Shown piece by piece: positions 51,883-60,784 of a stretch of 64,000 bases of DNA; the stretch's first letter is position 1; every line of letters begins with the position of its first letter. A model generated the notes under the pieces. The model saw only the letters and a list, made by a program, of their open reading frames with translations. It was not told the DNA's origin and made no database searches. The translations under genes were made by a program, and so were the position numbers. The stretch is from an uncultured Lachnospiraceae bacterium (GTDB lineage Bacteria > Bacillota > Clostridia > Lachnospirales > Lachnospiraceae). Location of the stretch: positions 101,718 to 165,717 of the forward strand of contig CABUPO010000005.1 of assembly GCA_902493385.1 (NCBI GenBank), given 5' to 3'.

Positions 51883-52986
51883 ATGCGTAATAAGATATTA
51901 ATCGTAGATGATTCATTTATTAACAGAGAGCTTTTGACAGAGATGCTGGAAGATGAATATAAAATTATTACGTGCGAGAACGGATTGCAGGCTCTTGAGC
52001 TTATGAAAAAGCACAATGAGGAGCTTGCCGTTGTTCTTCTCGATATTTTAATGCCTATTCTTGACGGTATAGGTTTTCTTAAGGCTTTAAAAAATAAACC
52101 TTATATGAAAGACATACCGGTGCTTGTAATAAGCGGTGAGACTAATGTTGAAACAGAGATAGAATGTTTTGATTACGGAGCGTATGATTTTATTAAAAAG
52201 CCGTTTGATAACAGGCTGGTGAAGAAACGTATTAAGAATGCTGTAGACTTATATATGTACAAGAATAATCTTGAAGACCGTGTTGCAGAACAGACAAGCA
52301 TTATAAGAGAGCAGTATAATCTGCTTAAGAGTCATGCCAAGAAGCTTGCAAAAAGCAATGCCGACATTATAGAGCTTCTTGGTACTATTGTTGAATATCG
52401 TGATTTTGAGAGCGGAGAACATGTTCAAAGGGTAAAGTCATATACCAGAATCCTTGGAGAACAGCTTATGAAAGATTATCCCGAATATAATCTGACTGCT
52501 GAAAAGCTTAATGTTATAGTATTTGTAAGCGTTCTGCATGATATCGGTAAGATTACCATACCCGACAGCATACTTTTAAAACCAGGTAAGCTTACAAACG
52601 AAGAATATGAGTATATGAAAACTCATACTACAAAAGGCAGTGAGCTTGTTAATAATATCCGCTGGGCGTGGAGTGAAGAGTATGCAAAGGCAAGCTATGA
52701 TATATGCCGTTACCATCACGAACGCTACGACGGCAAAGGATATCCTGACGGGCTTTCTGGAGAAGACATACCGATATCAGCCCAGCTTGTCTCTGTTGCA
52801 GACGTGTATGACGCACTGGTAAATGAATGGGTTTATAAAAGCGCTTATTCAAAAGAGCAGGCATATAATATGATTATAAGCGGCGAGTGCGGTACATTTT
52901 CGCCAAAATTAATGGATTGTTTTGCTAAATGCCGTGACAGATTTGAAGAGCTTGCTGATAATAATGAATTTAATACAGTACAATAG
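51883..52986 (+). CDS. Response regulator with HD-GYP phosphodiesterase domain
   Basis: 367 residues. Receiver domain about 1-120 (acidic pocket ILIVDDSF, phospho-acceptor Asp in VVLLDILMPILDG, Lys in FIKKPFD). A short coiled linker leads to an HD-GYP domain about 165-350 with VLHDIGKITIPD, THTTKGSEL, HHERYDGKGYPDGLSG and ADVYDAL. This class hydrolyses cyclic di-GMP, or related dinucleotides. ATG 51883 has AAGGAAG at six bases, better than ATG 51877. Forms an operon with the Hpt gene. Confidence 0.9.
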   Translation: MRNKILIVDDSFINRELLTEMLEDEYKIITCENGLQALELMKKHNEELAVVLLDILMPILDGIGFLKALKNKPYMKDIPVLVISGETNVETEIECFDYGAYDFIKKPFDNRLVKKRIKNAVDLYMYKNNLEDRVAEQTSIIREQYNLLKSHAKKLAKSNADIIELLGTIVEYRDFESGEHVQRVKSYTRILGEQLMKDYPEYNLTAEKLNVIVFVSVLHDIGKITIPDSILLKPGKLTNEEYEYMKTHTTKGSELVNNIRWAWSEEYAKASYDICRYHHERYDGKGYPDGLSGEDIPISAQLVSVADVYDALVNEWVYKSAYSKEQAYNMIISGECGTFSPKLMDCFAKCRDRFEELADNNEFNTVQ

Positions 52987-53050
52987 AAGCGAATAAGACA
53001 ATCATATACAGGATATACTTATAGTGAAGTATAATGAAAGATATGATTTA

Positions 53051-53872
53051 ATGAAGACAATATATATTGACAGAAAGAAGATAAAGAGACTGGGAATGCC
53101 CATACTCCTGTTTACAGCAATGTTTTTTGCAGGAGAAGGCTTTGGAATTATGCAGCATAACATTATTCCAACCAGTCTCGTTTTTAATGAGACTTCCGAC
53201 TGGGGACTGGGTTTTGGTGAATCGGGAACACAGCCTGCAGGTAACGAGAGTGTTGAAAAGATGAAAGAGTATGACGCTTATTATATGGGAAATGCTGATT
53301 CCAGGGTAATATATCTGACTTTTGACTGCGGGTATGAGAATGGTAATACAGAAGCGCTTCTTGATGCATTAAAAAAACATAATGCACCGGCGGCATTTTT
53401 TGTAGTAGGGCATTATATTAATACGGCGCCTGATATAGTTAAAAGAATGGTTGATGAAGGGCATATTGTCGGAAATCATACATACCATCATCCTGATATG
53501 TCGTCCATATCTGATACGGATTCATTTAGAAATGAGCTTAATATGGTGTCTGATGCGTATAAGGAGCTTACAGGAAAGGATATGCCTAAGTTTTACCGTC
53601 CGCCTCAGGGCAAATACAATGTAACTAATCTCCAAATGGCAAAGGAGCTGGGATATAAAACATTTTTCTGGAGCCTTGCATATGCTGACTGGGACCAGAA
53701 TAATCAGCCGGCTCCTGACGACGCTCTTGCAAAACTTACCGAAAGGATACATCCGGGAGCAGTTGTGCTTCTTCATAATACGTCTAATACAAATGCACAG
53801 ATATTAGATGAGCTTTTGACAAGATGGGAACAGATGGGTTATACATTTGATTCCTTGGAAGAACTATATTGA
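53051..53872 (+). CDS. Polysaccharide deacetylase, PdaA-like
   Basis: 273 residues. An N-terminal membrane anchor (near residues 15-35) is followed by a NodB-type deacetylase domain: YLTFDCGYENGNT near 95 (PdaA-type variant with Cys where Asn is usual), GNHTYHHPDMS near 150, RPPQGKYN near 190, SLAYADWD near 215 and VVLLHN near 243. PdaA makes the muramic delta-lactam of spore cortex; a general peptidoglycan deacetylase is the alternative. ATG 53051 is preferred; the in-frame GTG 53024 has no better SD. Confidence 0.82.
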   Translation: MKTIYIDRKKIKRLGMPILLFTAMFFAGEGFGIMQHNIIPTSLVFNETSDWGLGFGESGTQPAGNESVEKMKEYDAYYMGNADSRVIYLTFDCGYENGNTEALLDALKKHNAPAAFFVVGHYINTAPDIVKRMVDEGHIVGNHTYHHPDMSSISDTDSFRNELNMVSDAYKELTGKDMPKFYRPPQGKYNVTNLQMAKELGYKTFFWSLAYADWDQNNQPAPDDALAKLTERIHPGAVVLLHNTSNTNAQILDELLTRWEQMGYTFDSLEELY

Positions 53873-53942
53873 TTTAATTAACACATAATGCTACAATGAA
53901 TAACAGATGAAGTAGTTTTAAAAAACCTCAGGAGGTATTTTT

Positions 53943-54827
53943 ATGAGCGAATATATTCTAAGCTGTTGTTCCACAGCGGATTTGACAAAAGAGCATTTTG
54001 ATAACAGAGCGATAAGCTATATTTGTTTTCATTACGAACTGGATGGAAAAGAATATCCGGATGACCTTGGACAGACAATTCCGTTTGATAAGTTCTATAA
54101 GGCTATGGAAGACGGCGCTATGACAAAGACCTCACAGATTAACGCAGAGGAATTTCAGGAGTATTTTGAAAAGATGCTTGCAGAAGGAAAAGATATTTTG
54201 CATGTATCTTTGTCTTCAGGAATTTCAGGAGTTGTTAATTCTGCAATGATTGCGAGAGAGAATTTGAGGGAAAAATATCCTGACAGGAGTATATATATAG
54301 TTGATTCTCTTGGAGCATCGTCAGGCTACGGATTATTTATGGACAGACTTGCTGATCTCAGAGATGAGGGTATGTCTGCCAAAGAACTGTATGAGTGGGC
54401 TCAGAATAACAGACTGCAGCTCCATCATTGGTTTTTCTCGACGGATTTAAAGTATTATGTTCGTGGAGGAAGAATATCAAAGACTGCCGGATTTTTTGGA
54501 GGAGCGCTTAATATATGTCCGCTGCTTAATATGGATAGTATGGGAAAGCTTATTCCAAGGACTAAGATAAGGACAAAAAAGAAGGTAATTCAGGCAATTG
54601 TTGACAGAATGGAAGAAAATGCCTGCGGCGGCTCTGATTATTCAGGTAAATGTTATATTTCGTATGCGGCATGTTTAGACGATGCAAAGGAAGTTGCCAG
54701 GCTTGTAGAAGAAAGATTCCCAAAGTTATCGGGAAAAGTGGAATTATACAGCATTGGCACTACAATTGGAAGCCATACCGGACCGGGGACAGTTGCGCTG
54801 TTCTTTTGGGGACGGGAAAGAATTTAA
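53943..54827 (+). CDS. DegV family protein (second copy)
   Basis: 294 residues, DegV fold: SCCSTADLTKEHFDN at the start, TSQINAEEF near 60, SLSSGISGVVNSA near 90 and the hallmark YYVRGGRISKTAGFFGGALN near 175. It belongs to a different subgroup from the copy at 38.8 kb. Probably a fatty-acid-binding FakB-type protein. AGGAGG precedes the ATG at 53943. Confidence 0.86.
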   Translation: MSEYILSCCSTADLTKEHFDNRAISYICFHYELDGKEYPDDLGQTIPFDKFYKAMEDGAMTKTSQINAEEFQEYFEKMLAEGKDILHVSLSSGISGVVNSAMIARENLREKYPDRSIYIVDSLGASSGYGLFMDRLADLRDEGMSAKELYEWAQNNRLQLHHWFFSTDLKYYVRGGRISKTAGFFGGALNICPLLNMDSMGKLIPRTKIRTKKKVIQAIVDRMEENACGGSDYSGKCYISYAACLDDAKEVARLVEERFPKLSGKVELYSIGTTIGSHTGPGTVALFFWGRERI

Positions 54828-54876
54828 AGCTCCTGTGATGGGATATCCGCCTGCTGGCGTATATCCCTTTAGGAGC
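54828..54876. terminator. Compound hairpin between DegV and DUF1540 genes
   Basis: Outer GCTCC/GGAGC encloses GGGATAT/ATATCCC and CGCC/GGCG with a TGCT loop. It sits between convergent genes; T-runs are poor. Confidence 0.6.
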
Positions 54877-54895
54877 GGTAATTGAACTAATGTCT

Positions 54896-55072
54896 TTACT
54901 GCGCCTTAAGCTTAAAGGATTCGCAGTCTGTGCACTCTACCATAGTAGGGTTAGCTTCATGAGTTCCAACCTGGATTTCATTTAATGAACAATAATTCTC
55001 TGTTTTGCAGTGATGCTCACAGTTGTTGATTGTACATTTGATTGATTCATTTTTATTACCACAACATGCCAT
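54896..55072 (-). CDS. DUF1540 domain mini-protein
   Basis: 58 residues, reading MACCGNKNESIKCTINNC at the N-terminus. Eight cysteines in pairs (CC, CxxxxC, CxxxxxC, CTDC) match DUF1540, small proteins of sporulating and related Firmicutes that probably bind metal. On the minus strand AGGAGGTGA lies 6 bases before the ATG at 55072. It is divergent from the nuclease lipoprotein gene, sharing a 100-base promoter region. Function unknown. Confidence 0.85.
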   Translation of the reverse strand: MACCGNKNESIKCTINNCEHHCKTENYCSLNEIQVGTHEANPTMVECTDCESFKLKAQ

Positions 55073-55174
55073 TTTAGTTCACCTCCTAAATGATTTCGTA
55101 TATAGTATTCCCATAATGCAGAAAATAATGCTATAATACTGTGAATAGTAAAGTAATAAAACAGGAGTGACTTT

Positions 55175-56080
55175 ATGAATAAACGTTTTTTTTCATATCT
55201 TTTATGCTTTCTGCTGCTGATTAATTTGGGAATTACAGGATGCAGTAATCTGACTGTACAGCACGACGTACAGATACAGAGCGGCTCTTGCGCTGATAAT
55301 GCAGATGAAGTATCTGAATTTTTGGGAAGTCCATATGAGATAATTAACGGAAACGTACCTGAATTTGACAAAAAGGATTACACTACTGAACCGTTTGAAA
55401 AGTATAGTAAGCTTGACAGTCTCGGAAGATGCGGCGCTGCGTTTGCCAATGTCTGCAAAGAGATTATGCCGACAGAAAAACGCGGCGAGATAGGAATGAT
55501 TAAGCCGTCGGGATGGCATACTGTAAAGTATGATATTGTTGATGGAATGTATCTGTATAACAGATGTCATCTTATAGGCTATCAGCTTTCAGGCGAGAAT
55601 GCTAATGAAGAAAATCTGATTACAGGAACCAGGTATATGAATACTCAGGGAATGCTTCCGTTTGAGGATATGGTGGACGATTATGTTGATGCTACGGATA
55701 ATCATGTGCTGTACAGGGTCACGCCTGTATACGAAGGCAATAATCTGGTTGCAGACGGTGTACAGATGGAGGGCTGGTCTGTAGAAGATAACGGAGCTGG
55801 CATATGCTTTAACGTATTTGTGTACAATGTTCAGCCAGGTGTTGATATTGATTATGCAACGGGAGAAAGTTCATTATCGGAGGAAACGGCGTCCTACCGA
55901 CAGAACAACGGCTCTGAATATGACGGAGGGTATATTCTTAATACCAATACCAAAAAGTTTCATTATAAGGACTGCAAAAGCGCGGGCGATATATCTTCTG
56001 AGAATAAAGAGGTTTCGCACGAAGACAGACAGACTATTATCAATCGTGGATACAAGCCGTGCGGAAGGTGCAAGCCATGA
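55175..56080 (+). CDS. Lipoprotein DNA/RNA non-specific endonuclease with C-terminal Ada-type metal-binding domain
   Basis: 301 residues. Lipobox ITGC (Cys23) places it on the outer face of the membrane. The nuclease domain (about 50-215) has the beta-beta-alpha metal motif NRCHLIGYQLSGENANEEN near 130, in which the usual DRGH becomes NRCH as in many EndA-like DNA-entry nucleases. The C-terminal 50 residues (KFHYKDCKSAGDI and PCGRCKP) match the Ada-type zinc-binding fold. AGGAGTGA precedes ATG 55175. Likely roles are DNA uptake or nutrient scavenging. Confidence 0.83.
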   Translation: MNKRFFSYLLCFLLLINLGITGCSNLTVQHDVQIQSGSCADNADEVSEFLGSPYEIINGNVPEFDKKDYTTEPFEKYSKLDSLGRCGAAFANVCKEIMPTEKRGEIGMIKPSGWHTVKYDIVDGMYLYNRCHLIGYQLSGENANEENLITGTRYMNTQGMLPFEDMVDDYVDATDNHVLYRVTPVYEGNNLVADGVQMEGWSVEDNGAGICFNVFVYNVQPGVDIDYATGESSLSEETASYRQNNGSEYDGGYILNTNTKKFHYKDCKSAGDISSENKEVSHEDRQTIINRGYKPCGRCKP

Positions 56081-56117
56081 ATATGGTTTTAATATAAAAA
56101 GAAAGAAGTATAGTTAA

Positions 56118-56612
56118 ATGATAGCGGTAATAGCGGCATATGCAAAAAACAGAGTTATTGGAAATAAAGGAAGGATTCCCTGGGATATTCCTGACGACAG
56201 ACGCAGATTCAGAGAGATTACTACAGGCTCTGTAGTTGTTATGGGCAGGAAAACATATGAAGAGATTGGGCGTCCGCTTCCAGACAGGATATGCGTAGTA
56301 ATATCATCTAATCCGGAATATAAAGCGGAGGGCTGTCTTACTGCGGCTTCACTTTGCGCGGCTCTTAAAATTCTGAAGGAAAATGAGCGGTATAAAAAGC
56401 TTGATATATACATATGCGGAGGCGCGCAGATTTATAAGGAGTCTGTTAATATGGCTGATAAGCTGTATCTTTCTGTTATTGATTCCGAATATGAAGGCGA
56501 CGTATATTTTCCTGAATATGATGCAGGACAATTTGAATGCGTATATTCTGAACGTGTGGAAGGTAATAATCCGTATACATTTTATGAATTGTCAAGAAAA
56601 AAGTTGTCCTAA
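56118..56612 (+). CDS. folA: Dihydrofolate reductase
   Basis: Reduces dihydrofolate to tetrahydrofolate with NADPH. 164 residues, canonical length. Motifs: VIGNKGRIPWDIPDDRRRF near residues 14-32, VVMGRKTYEEIGRPLP near 40, and ICGGAQIYKESVNMAD near 96. The proximal SD is weak (AAAGAAG). The stop is followed at once by a hairpin that includes the SD of the next gene. Confidence 0.94.
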   Translation: MIAVIAAYAKNRVIGNKGRIPWDIPDDRRRFREITTGSVVVMGRKTYEEIGRPLPDRICVVISSNPEYKAEGCLTAASLCAALKILKENERYKKLDIYICGGAQIYKESVNMADKLYLSVIDSEYEGDVYFPEYDAGQFECVYSERVEGNNPYTFYELSRKKLS

Positions 56613-56651
56613 AAAATCACGTCACGGCATAATATATTATGAGGTGATTTT
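56613..56651 (+). promoter_or_regulatory. Terminator-like hairpin overlapping the SpoIID gene SD
   Basis: AAAATCAC (56613-56620) pairs with GTGATTTT (56644-56651) and a T-run follows, as in a terminator. The right arm contains the GAGGTGAT SD of the downstream gene, so folding would hide that site. Confidence 0.5.
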
Positions 56652-56654
56652 TTT

Positions 56655-58457
56655 ATGCGTAAATATATGATTCCAATAGCCGGGCTGTGTCTGATAATGC
56701 TTGTTATATTGTGCGTCAGAATAAAAGGCGTGGTTAATAATAATACATACAGGGAAGCTGCCCTTACTCCGGAAAGGGAAACCACACTTTATAACGTGTG
56801 GATAGACAGTTATGAAGACGGTGAAGCAGGAGTATTCTGCGAAGGTATAATGACAAAATTCAAAGTAAGCGCAGATGACCTGAAGGATAAGATTACTGTA
56901 GGAACGGTAGCCGATATTACCGTTCTTTCTGAAGAGATAAAAAGCATTAATTATAAAAATGAGCGGATTAATGACAGAATACTTTCAGTAGATGATAACG
57001 GGCTTGAAACATCTTCACGAGGCAGGCTTGTTTTTACAGACAATTACAGAATATATGGAATATATGACGGAATAAAGCAGCTTTTTAAGGAAGATATTAA
57101 CGTAGGCTATACCGTTTCTGATATTGTTATTGAAAATAATGAGGTGTGCGCCGTTCTTATTACAGGCGAGGTTACTCCTGATAAAATCAGGGTTGCGATA
57201 ATGACTACAGGTTATGAAGGATATTATCATAATGAGGCTGTACTTTCGTCAGACGCCGGAATGGTTTTGAATATTAACGGAGCAGAATATCCGTATGAGG
57301 CGGGGCAGGAGGCGCATTTTAATACTGATAATGAGTTTTTGAAGCAGGGCAGAGTAACTGTATCTGCGTTAAACGGCGGACGGCTCACAATAAAAAATGT
57401 AATGAGAAACGATGAGAACAGATTGTATCGCGGCAATATTGAGCTGTCGCTCACAGAAAACGGCATAGTGATTATAAATGAACTGCTTATTGACGAATAC
57501 CTTTATGCCGTTGTACCAAGCGAGATGCCGGTATCATATAATATTGAGGCGCTTAAAGCACAGGCAGTGTGTGCAAGAAGCTATGCATATATGCAGGTAA
57601 GCCGCGCTAAGCTTGGTAATATTGGCGCTCATGTAGACGACAGTACATCTTATCAGGTATACAATAATACGTCAGAAACTCCTGAATCCATTCAGGCGGT
57701 AAATGAAACGTCCGGCTGTGTGCTTACGTATGAAGGAAAAGTTGTAAGCGCATATTATTTTTCAACATCATGCGGTTATACTGCCAATGGATGCGACGTA
57801 TGGCTGGGCATGAAAAATGCGGACTATTTAAGCGCAGCTCTGCAAAATGACGTACAGACAGAAGAAGTATATAACCTTAAAGACGGCAAAACATTCAGAC
57901 AATTTATTGATAATCCGCCTGTAAGCACATACGACAGTACGTTTGCGTGGTACAGATGGAAGGTTACTCTGACTGCGGCTCAGGTTAAAGATTCATATGA
58001 GAAAAAAATCAAAGCCAGATATAAAGCCAATCCTTCGCTTTTTCTTGTAAAGCAAAATGACGGAAGCTTTGTAAGCGGCGACCCAAATGATATTGGAGAC
58101 ATTAAAAAGATAAAGGTTGGAAAACGTACTGAAGGAGGAATCATTACTGCGCTTATTATTAAAGGAAGCAAAAAGACCGTAAAGATTCTTTCAGAATATA
58201 ATATAAGAATACTTTTGGCGCCTTATACGTCAGATATCAGCAGAAATGACGGAAGCATCGTAAACGGTCTGTCGCTTTTGCCAAGCGCATTCTTTTACAT
58301 TGATACAAAATCAGGCGGTTATACATTTTGCGGAGGAGGCTACGGACATGGAGTAGGAATGAGCCAGAACGGAGCGGGAAAAATGGCTGAGGCGGGATGT
58401 ACATTTTCAGATATACTTCTGCATTATTACAAAGGATGCGAGATAACGAAAAAGTAA
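56655..58457 (+). CDS. SpoIID/LytB-domain protein
   Basis: 600 residues. N-terminal membrane anchor (6-23), then a long strand-rich region of about 270 residues of unknown role, then the SpoIID core: YAVVPSEMPVSYNIEALKAQ near 290, where the glutamate is the probable lytic transglycosylase residue, VNETSGCVLTYEGK near 350, YYFSTSCGYTANG near 372, and the closing GYGHGVGMSQNGAGKMAEAG. SpoIID cuts denuded glycan strands during engulfment; LytB-type relatives act in vegetative wall turnover. GAGGTGAT precedes ATG 56655. Confidence 0.87.
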   Translation: MRKYMIPIAGLCLIMLVILCVRIKGVVNNNTYREAALTPERETTLYNVWIDSYEDGEAGVFCEGIMTKFKVSADDLKDKITVGTVADITVLSEEIKSINYKNERINDRILSVDDNGLETSSRGRLVFTDNYRIYGIYDGIKQLFKEDINVGYTVSDIVIENNEVCAVLITGEVTPDKIRVAIMTTGYEGYYHNEAVLSSDAGMVLNINGAEYPYEAGQEAHFNTDNEFLKQGRVTVSALNGGRLTIKNVMRNDENRLYRGNIELSLTENGIVIINELLIDEYLYAVVPSEMPVSYNIEALKAQAVCARSYAYMQVSRAKLGNIGAHVDDSTSYQVYNNTSETPESIQAVNETSGCVLTYEGKVVSAYYFSTSCGYTANGCDVWLGMKNADYLSAALQNDVQTEEVYNLKDGKTFRQFIDNPPVSTYDSTFAWYRWKVTLTAAQVKDSYEKKIKARYKANPSLFLVKQNDGSFVSGDPNDIGDIKKIKVGKRTEGGIITALIIKGSKKTVKILSEYNIRILLAPYTSDISRNDGSIVNGLSLLPSAFFYIDTKSGGYTFCGGGYGHGVGMSQNGAGKMAEAGCTFSDILLHYYKGCEITKK

Positions 58458-58464
58458 AATTCCG

Positions 58465-59286
58465 TTAAGTATGTCGTCTGTCCTGCAGAAATTTGTTCAG
58501 AAGAGCGCCGCAGAACATAATATACATACATGCATATACCCACATAAGTAAAAATATTATTGCGGCAAGGCTTCCGTATATGGAATTGCCAAGGTCAGTA
58601 TAGTGCATATATATTGAATAGCCGTACGTGAATAAAAAGCATCCGAGGGTCGTAAGCACCGCGCCGTATATTTCATGTCTGAATGTGGATTTTTTGTACG
58701 GAATAAATGTGTACATTATAAGGAATATGAAGAAAAACATGGCGGCGGCTATTATCATTCTCAAATCAATCAGAACCGCAATAGATTTGGCAAGAGGGAA
58801 AAACCGGGTTATTCTTGCGCCAAGCTTGTCGCCGATTATTATCAGAACAAACGCCAATACAATTATAAGTATCAGTATGATTGTGTATAGTATTGAAAGA
58901 AGCCTTTTGGTAATAAAGGTTTCTTTCTTTTTGTCGGTACAGCCGTATATTTTGTTGATGTTGCCAACTATTCCACGAATGCCGCGCGACGCCGACCACA
59001 AAGCGATTATAATTGATAAAGACAGAAATCCGACGTTGTCGCTGTATAATTCGTTAATCCATGAAACGAGGGTGTCTTCAATTACGCCGGGGGCAAGCTT
59101 TTCTATGGAAGCAAGCAGCATCTGTTCGGTAAGAGGCGTATATTTAATAACCGTAAGAAGCAGCAAAATAAATGGAAAAGCCGAAATAAATGTAAAAAAT
59201 GCGGCATGCGCGGCATATGCCGATATATTTTCTTCATTAAGCCTTTTCGGTATAACGGTTATCAGTGTTTTGATTTTGGTAAGCAT
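58465..59286 (-). CDS. YihY/BrkB family membrane protein
   Basis: 273 residues, about six membrane helices, with the family features AYAAHAAFFTFISAFPFILLLL near 25 and WSASRGIRGIVGNINKIYG near 105. Often misnamed ribonuclease BN; transport or envelope roles are suspected but not shown. ATG at 59286 has AAGGTGAT at three to four bases; the in-frame GTG at 59295 is less likely. Its stop lies 8 bases from the convergent SpoIID stop without a terminator between. Confidence 0.85.
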   Translation of the reverse strand: MLTKIKTLITVIPKRLNEENISAYAAHAAFFTFISAFPFILLLLTVIKYTPLTEQMLLASIEKLAPGVIEDTLVSWINELYSDNVGFLSLSIIIALWSASRGIRGIVGNINKIYGCTDKKKETFITKRLLSILYTIILILIIVLAFVLIIIGDKLGARITRFFPLAKSIAVLIDLRMIIAAAMFFFIFLIMYTFIPYKKSTFRHEIYGAVLTTLGCFLFTYGYSIYMHYTDLGNSIYGSLAAIIFLLMWVYACMYIMFCGALLNKFLQDRRHT

Positions 59287-59369
59287 ATTAATCACCTTAT
59301 AATTAATTATTCGCTATTATTAATAATATTGGTTTTTGGCGGCTGGTATTCATATTCGGCTTAAAAATG

Positions 59370-59855
59370 CTAAAATGCTTTAATTGGGTGTTCGGCAATG
59401 TACTGCTCCATAATAGCCGCAGCTATTGCTACAAGCTCAGGGCATGGGCGCTTTTTGTAATATTCGGCAGTTCTTTTTTCAGGAACAGGATTATCTTTGC
59501 CTGAAACGCCGAGAATAGTGCGGCATATGATAGAATCTGAGCCGTTAGCCTGCCTGTAATATTCTGCAAGCTCCTGAATCCTCTCATAGTGCGTTTTTTT
59601 GGCCTCATAGTCCATTGGTTCATCATATCCGTAAAGCATACCGGCTACCATGAACATACCGGAGGCCGCCCCGCAGACTTCCCTTAAACGTCCCATACCT
59701 CCGCCAAATGAAGAGCTTATTTTCATTGCTGTTTTGTCATCCATATTATATTTATCTGCAAAAGCAAGAAATACTGCCTGAGAACAGTTATATCCATTAA
59801 GAAACAGTTCCTTTGCTTTTCTGCCGTAAATACTTTTTTCTGTGTCTATATTCAT
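59370..59855 (-). CDS. C_GCAxxG_C_C family (redox) protein
   Basis: 161 residues. The family pattern is visible: GYNCSQAVF near residue 22, FGGGMGRLREVCGAASGMFMVAG near 55, and later cysteines in IICRTIL and RPCPELV. Such proteins are proposed cysteine-rich redox or metal carriers in anaerobes. AGGAGG lies 10 bases before the ATG at 59855 on the minus strand; the longer in-frame start lacks an SD. Divergent from the DUF3800 gene. Confidence 0.83.
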   Translation of the reverse strand: MNIDTEKSIYGRKAKELFLNGYNCSQAVFLAFADKYNMDDKTAMKISSSFGGGMGRLREVCGAASGMFMVAGMLYGYDEPMDYEAKKTHYERIQELAEYYRQANGSDSIICRTILGVSGKDNPVPEKRTAEYYKKRPCPELVAIAAAIMEQYIAEHPIKAF

Positions 59856-59928
59856 TACGCCTGCGCCTCCTGTAATTAAAGGTTTATAAAATGTATTATA
59901 TATAAAAATGCTCATAAATACAAACTGT

Positions 59929-59957
59929 TTTACATATGAACGATAAATGTGTATAAT
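59929..59957 (+). promoter_or_regulatory. Promoter of the DUF3800 gene
   Basis: TTTACA (59929-59934), 17-base spacer, TATAAT (59952-59957), 32 bases before the start codon. Confidence 0.7.
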
Positions 59958-59988
59958 AAAAATAAATACAACAGACGAGGCTTACCGT

Positions 59989-60702
59989 ATGAACATTTAC
60001 ATAGATGAATCAGGCTCAATCAATAACCATAACTGTCTGACGCCCTATTTTGTGATTGCGCTTGTGCATGTATACGATAATGAAAAATTAAGCAGGACTT
60101 ATAAGCGTTTTGTGTCGTCAAATCATGGCAGGCTTAAGGAGCTTGACGCCGACAGGATTAATCCGAATACCGGACGTGTGGCAAAGCATGGTGGGAAAAT
60201 GTTCTCAAAAGGGGCTTTCAGGGAATTAAAGGGCGTACAGTTTGACAGAGATATGAAGCTTAAGTTTGCAGAGTTTTTTTCTAAAAAGCGCTATTTTGAC
60301 CTTTATTATATTAAGCTGGATAATAAAAAGCTTGCGGACGGCTTTTGTGAAAATAAGGCGCTGACGTTCAATTATATAATTCGTCTTGCGCTTGAGCGTT
60401 TTATAAAAAATGGTCTGCTGCCTGATGAAGATTGCTTCATACAGCTTGACGAGCGTAACGAAAAGCTTGAAATGAAGCACTTCCTTGAAAATTATCTCAA
60501 TGCCGAATTAATGCTTGGAGGCGCCGCCGCAGGAAGATTCTATGCCTCTTATTATAATTCTATCAGCAATAAATTTGTTCAGATAGCGGATGTGTTTTCC
60601 AACCTGTACTATTCCGAGCTTCAGACAGGACAGTATGCTCAGGCCTTTGCGATGCTTAAGGATAAGGGAATGCTAAAGGAGATATTTGAATTTCCGCAGT
60701 AG
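59989..60702 (+). CDS. DUF3800 domain protein (RNase H-like fold predicted)
   Basis: 237 residues. The DUF3800 hallmark N-terminal strand MNIYIDESGS carries acidic residues Asp6 and Glu7. A second acidic strand CFIQLDERNEK is near residue 145, and the family-typical QIADVFSNLYY is near 197. The arrangement of acidic residues fits an RNase H-like nuclease, though no activity is established. GAGG lies before ATG 59989. The gene has its own promoter and is followed, after 80 bases, by a stand-alone structured RNA, a pairing seen before for this family. Confidence 0.85.
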   Translation: MNIYIDESGSINNHNCLTPYFVIALVHVYDNEKLSRTYKRFVSSNHGRLKELDADRINPNTGRVAKHGGKMFSKGAFRELKGVQFDRDMKLKFAEFFSKKRYFDLYYIKLDNKKLADGFCENKALTFNYIIRLALERFIKNGLLPDEDCFIQLDERNEKLEMKHFLENYLNAELMLGGAAAGRFYASYYNSISNKFVQIADVFSNLYYSELQTGQYAQAFAMLKDKGMLKEIFEFPQ

Positions 60703-60749
60703 CAGCTGTATAATGAACAAGAGCAGATAGATTAAGCGCTTTTGTAATA

Positions 60750-60778
60750 TTGACAAGACTTCACGCATATGCTAATAT
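60750..60778 (+). promoter_or_regulatory. Promoter of the DUF3800-adjacent RNA
   Basis: Perfect TTGACA (60750-60755), 17-base spacer, TAATAT (60773-60778). An overlapping TATAAT (60776-60781) would give a 20-base spacer. Expected start of transcription is about 60785. Confidence 0.72.
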
Positions 60779-60784
60779 AATAAT

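Noticed and set aside
58628..59302. Plus-strand 224-residue frame opposite the YihY gene
   Set aside because: Antisense shadow; the minus-strand protein has clear family motifs and an SD.
60703..60749. Possible small gene between DUF3800 and the RNA promoter
   Set aside because: No SD-supported reading frame of useful length.
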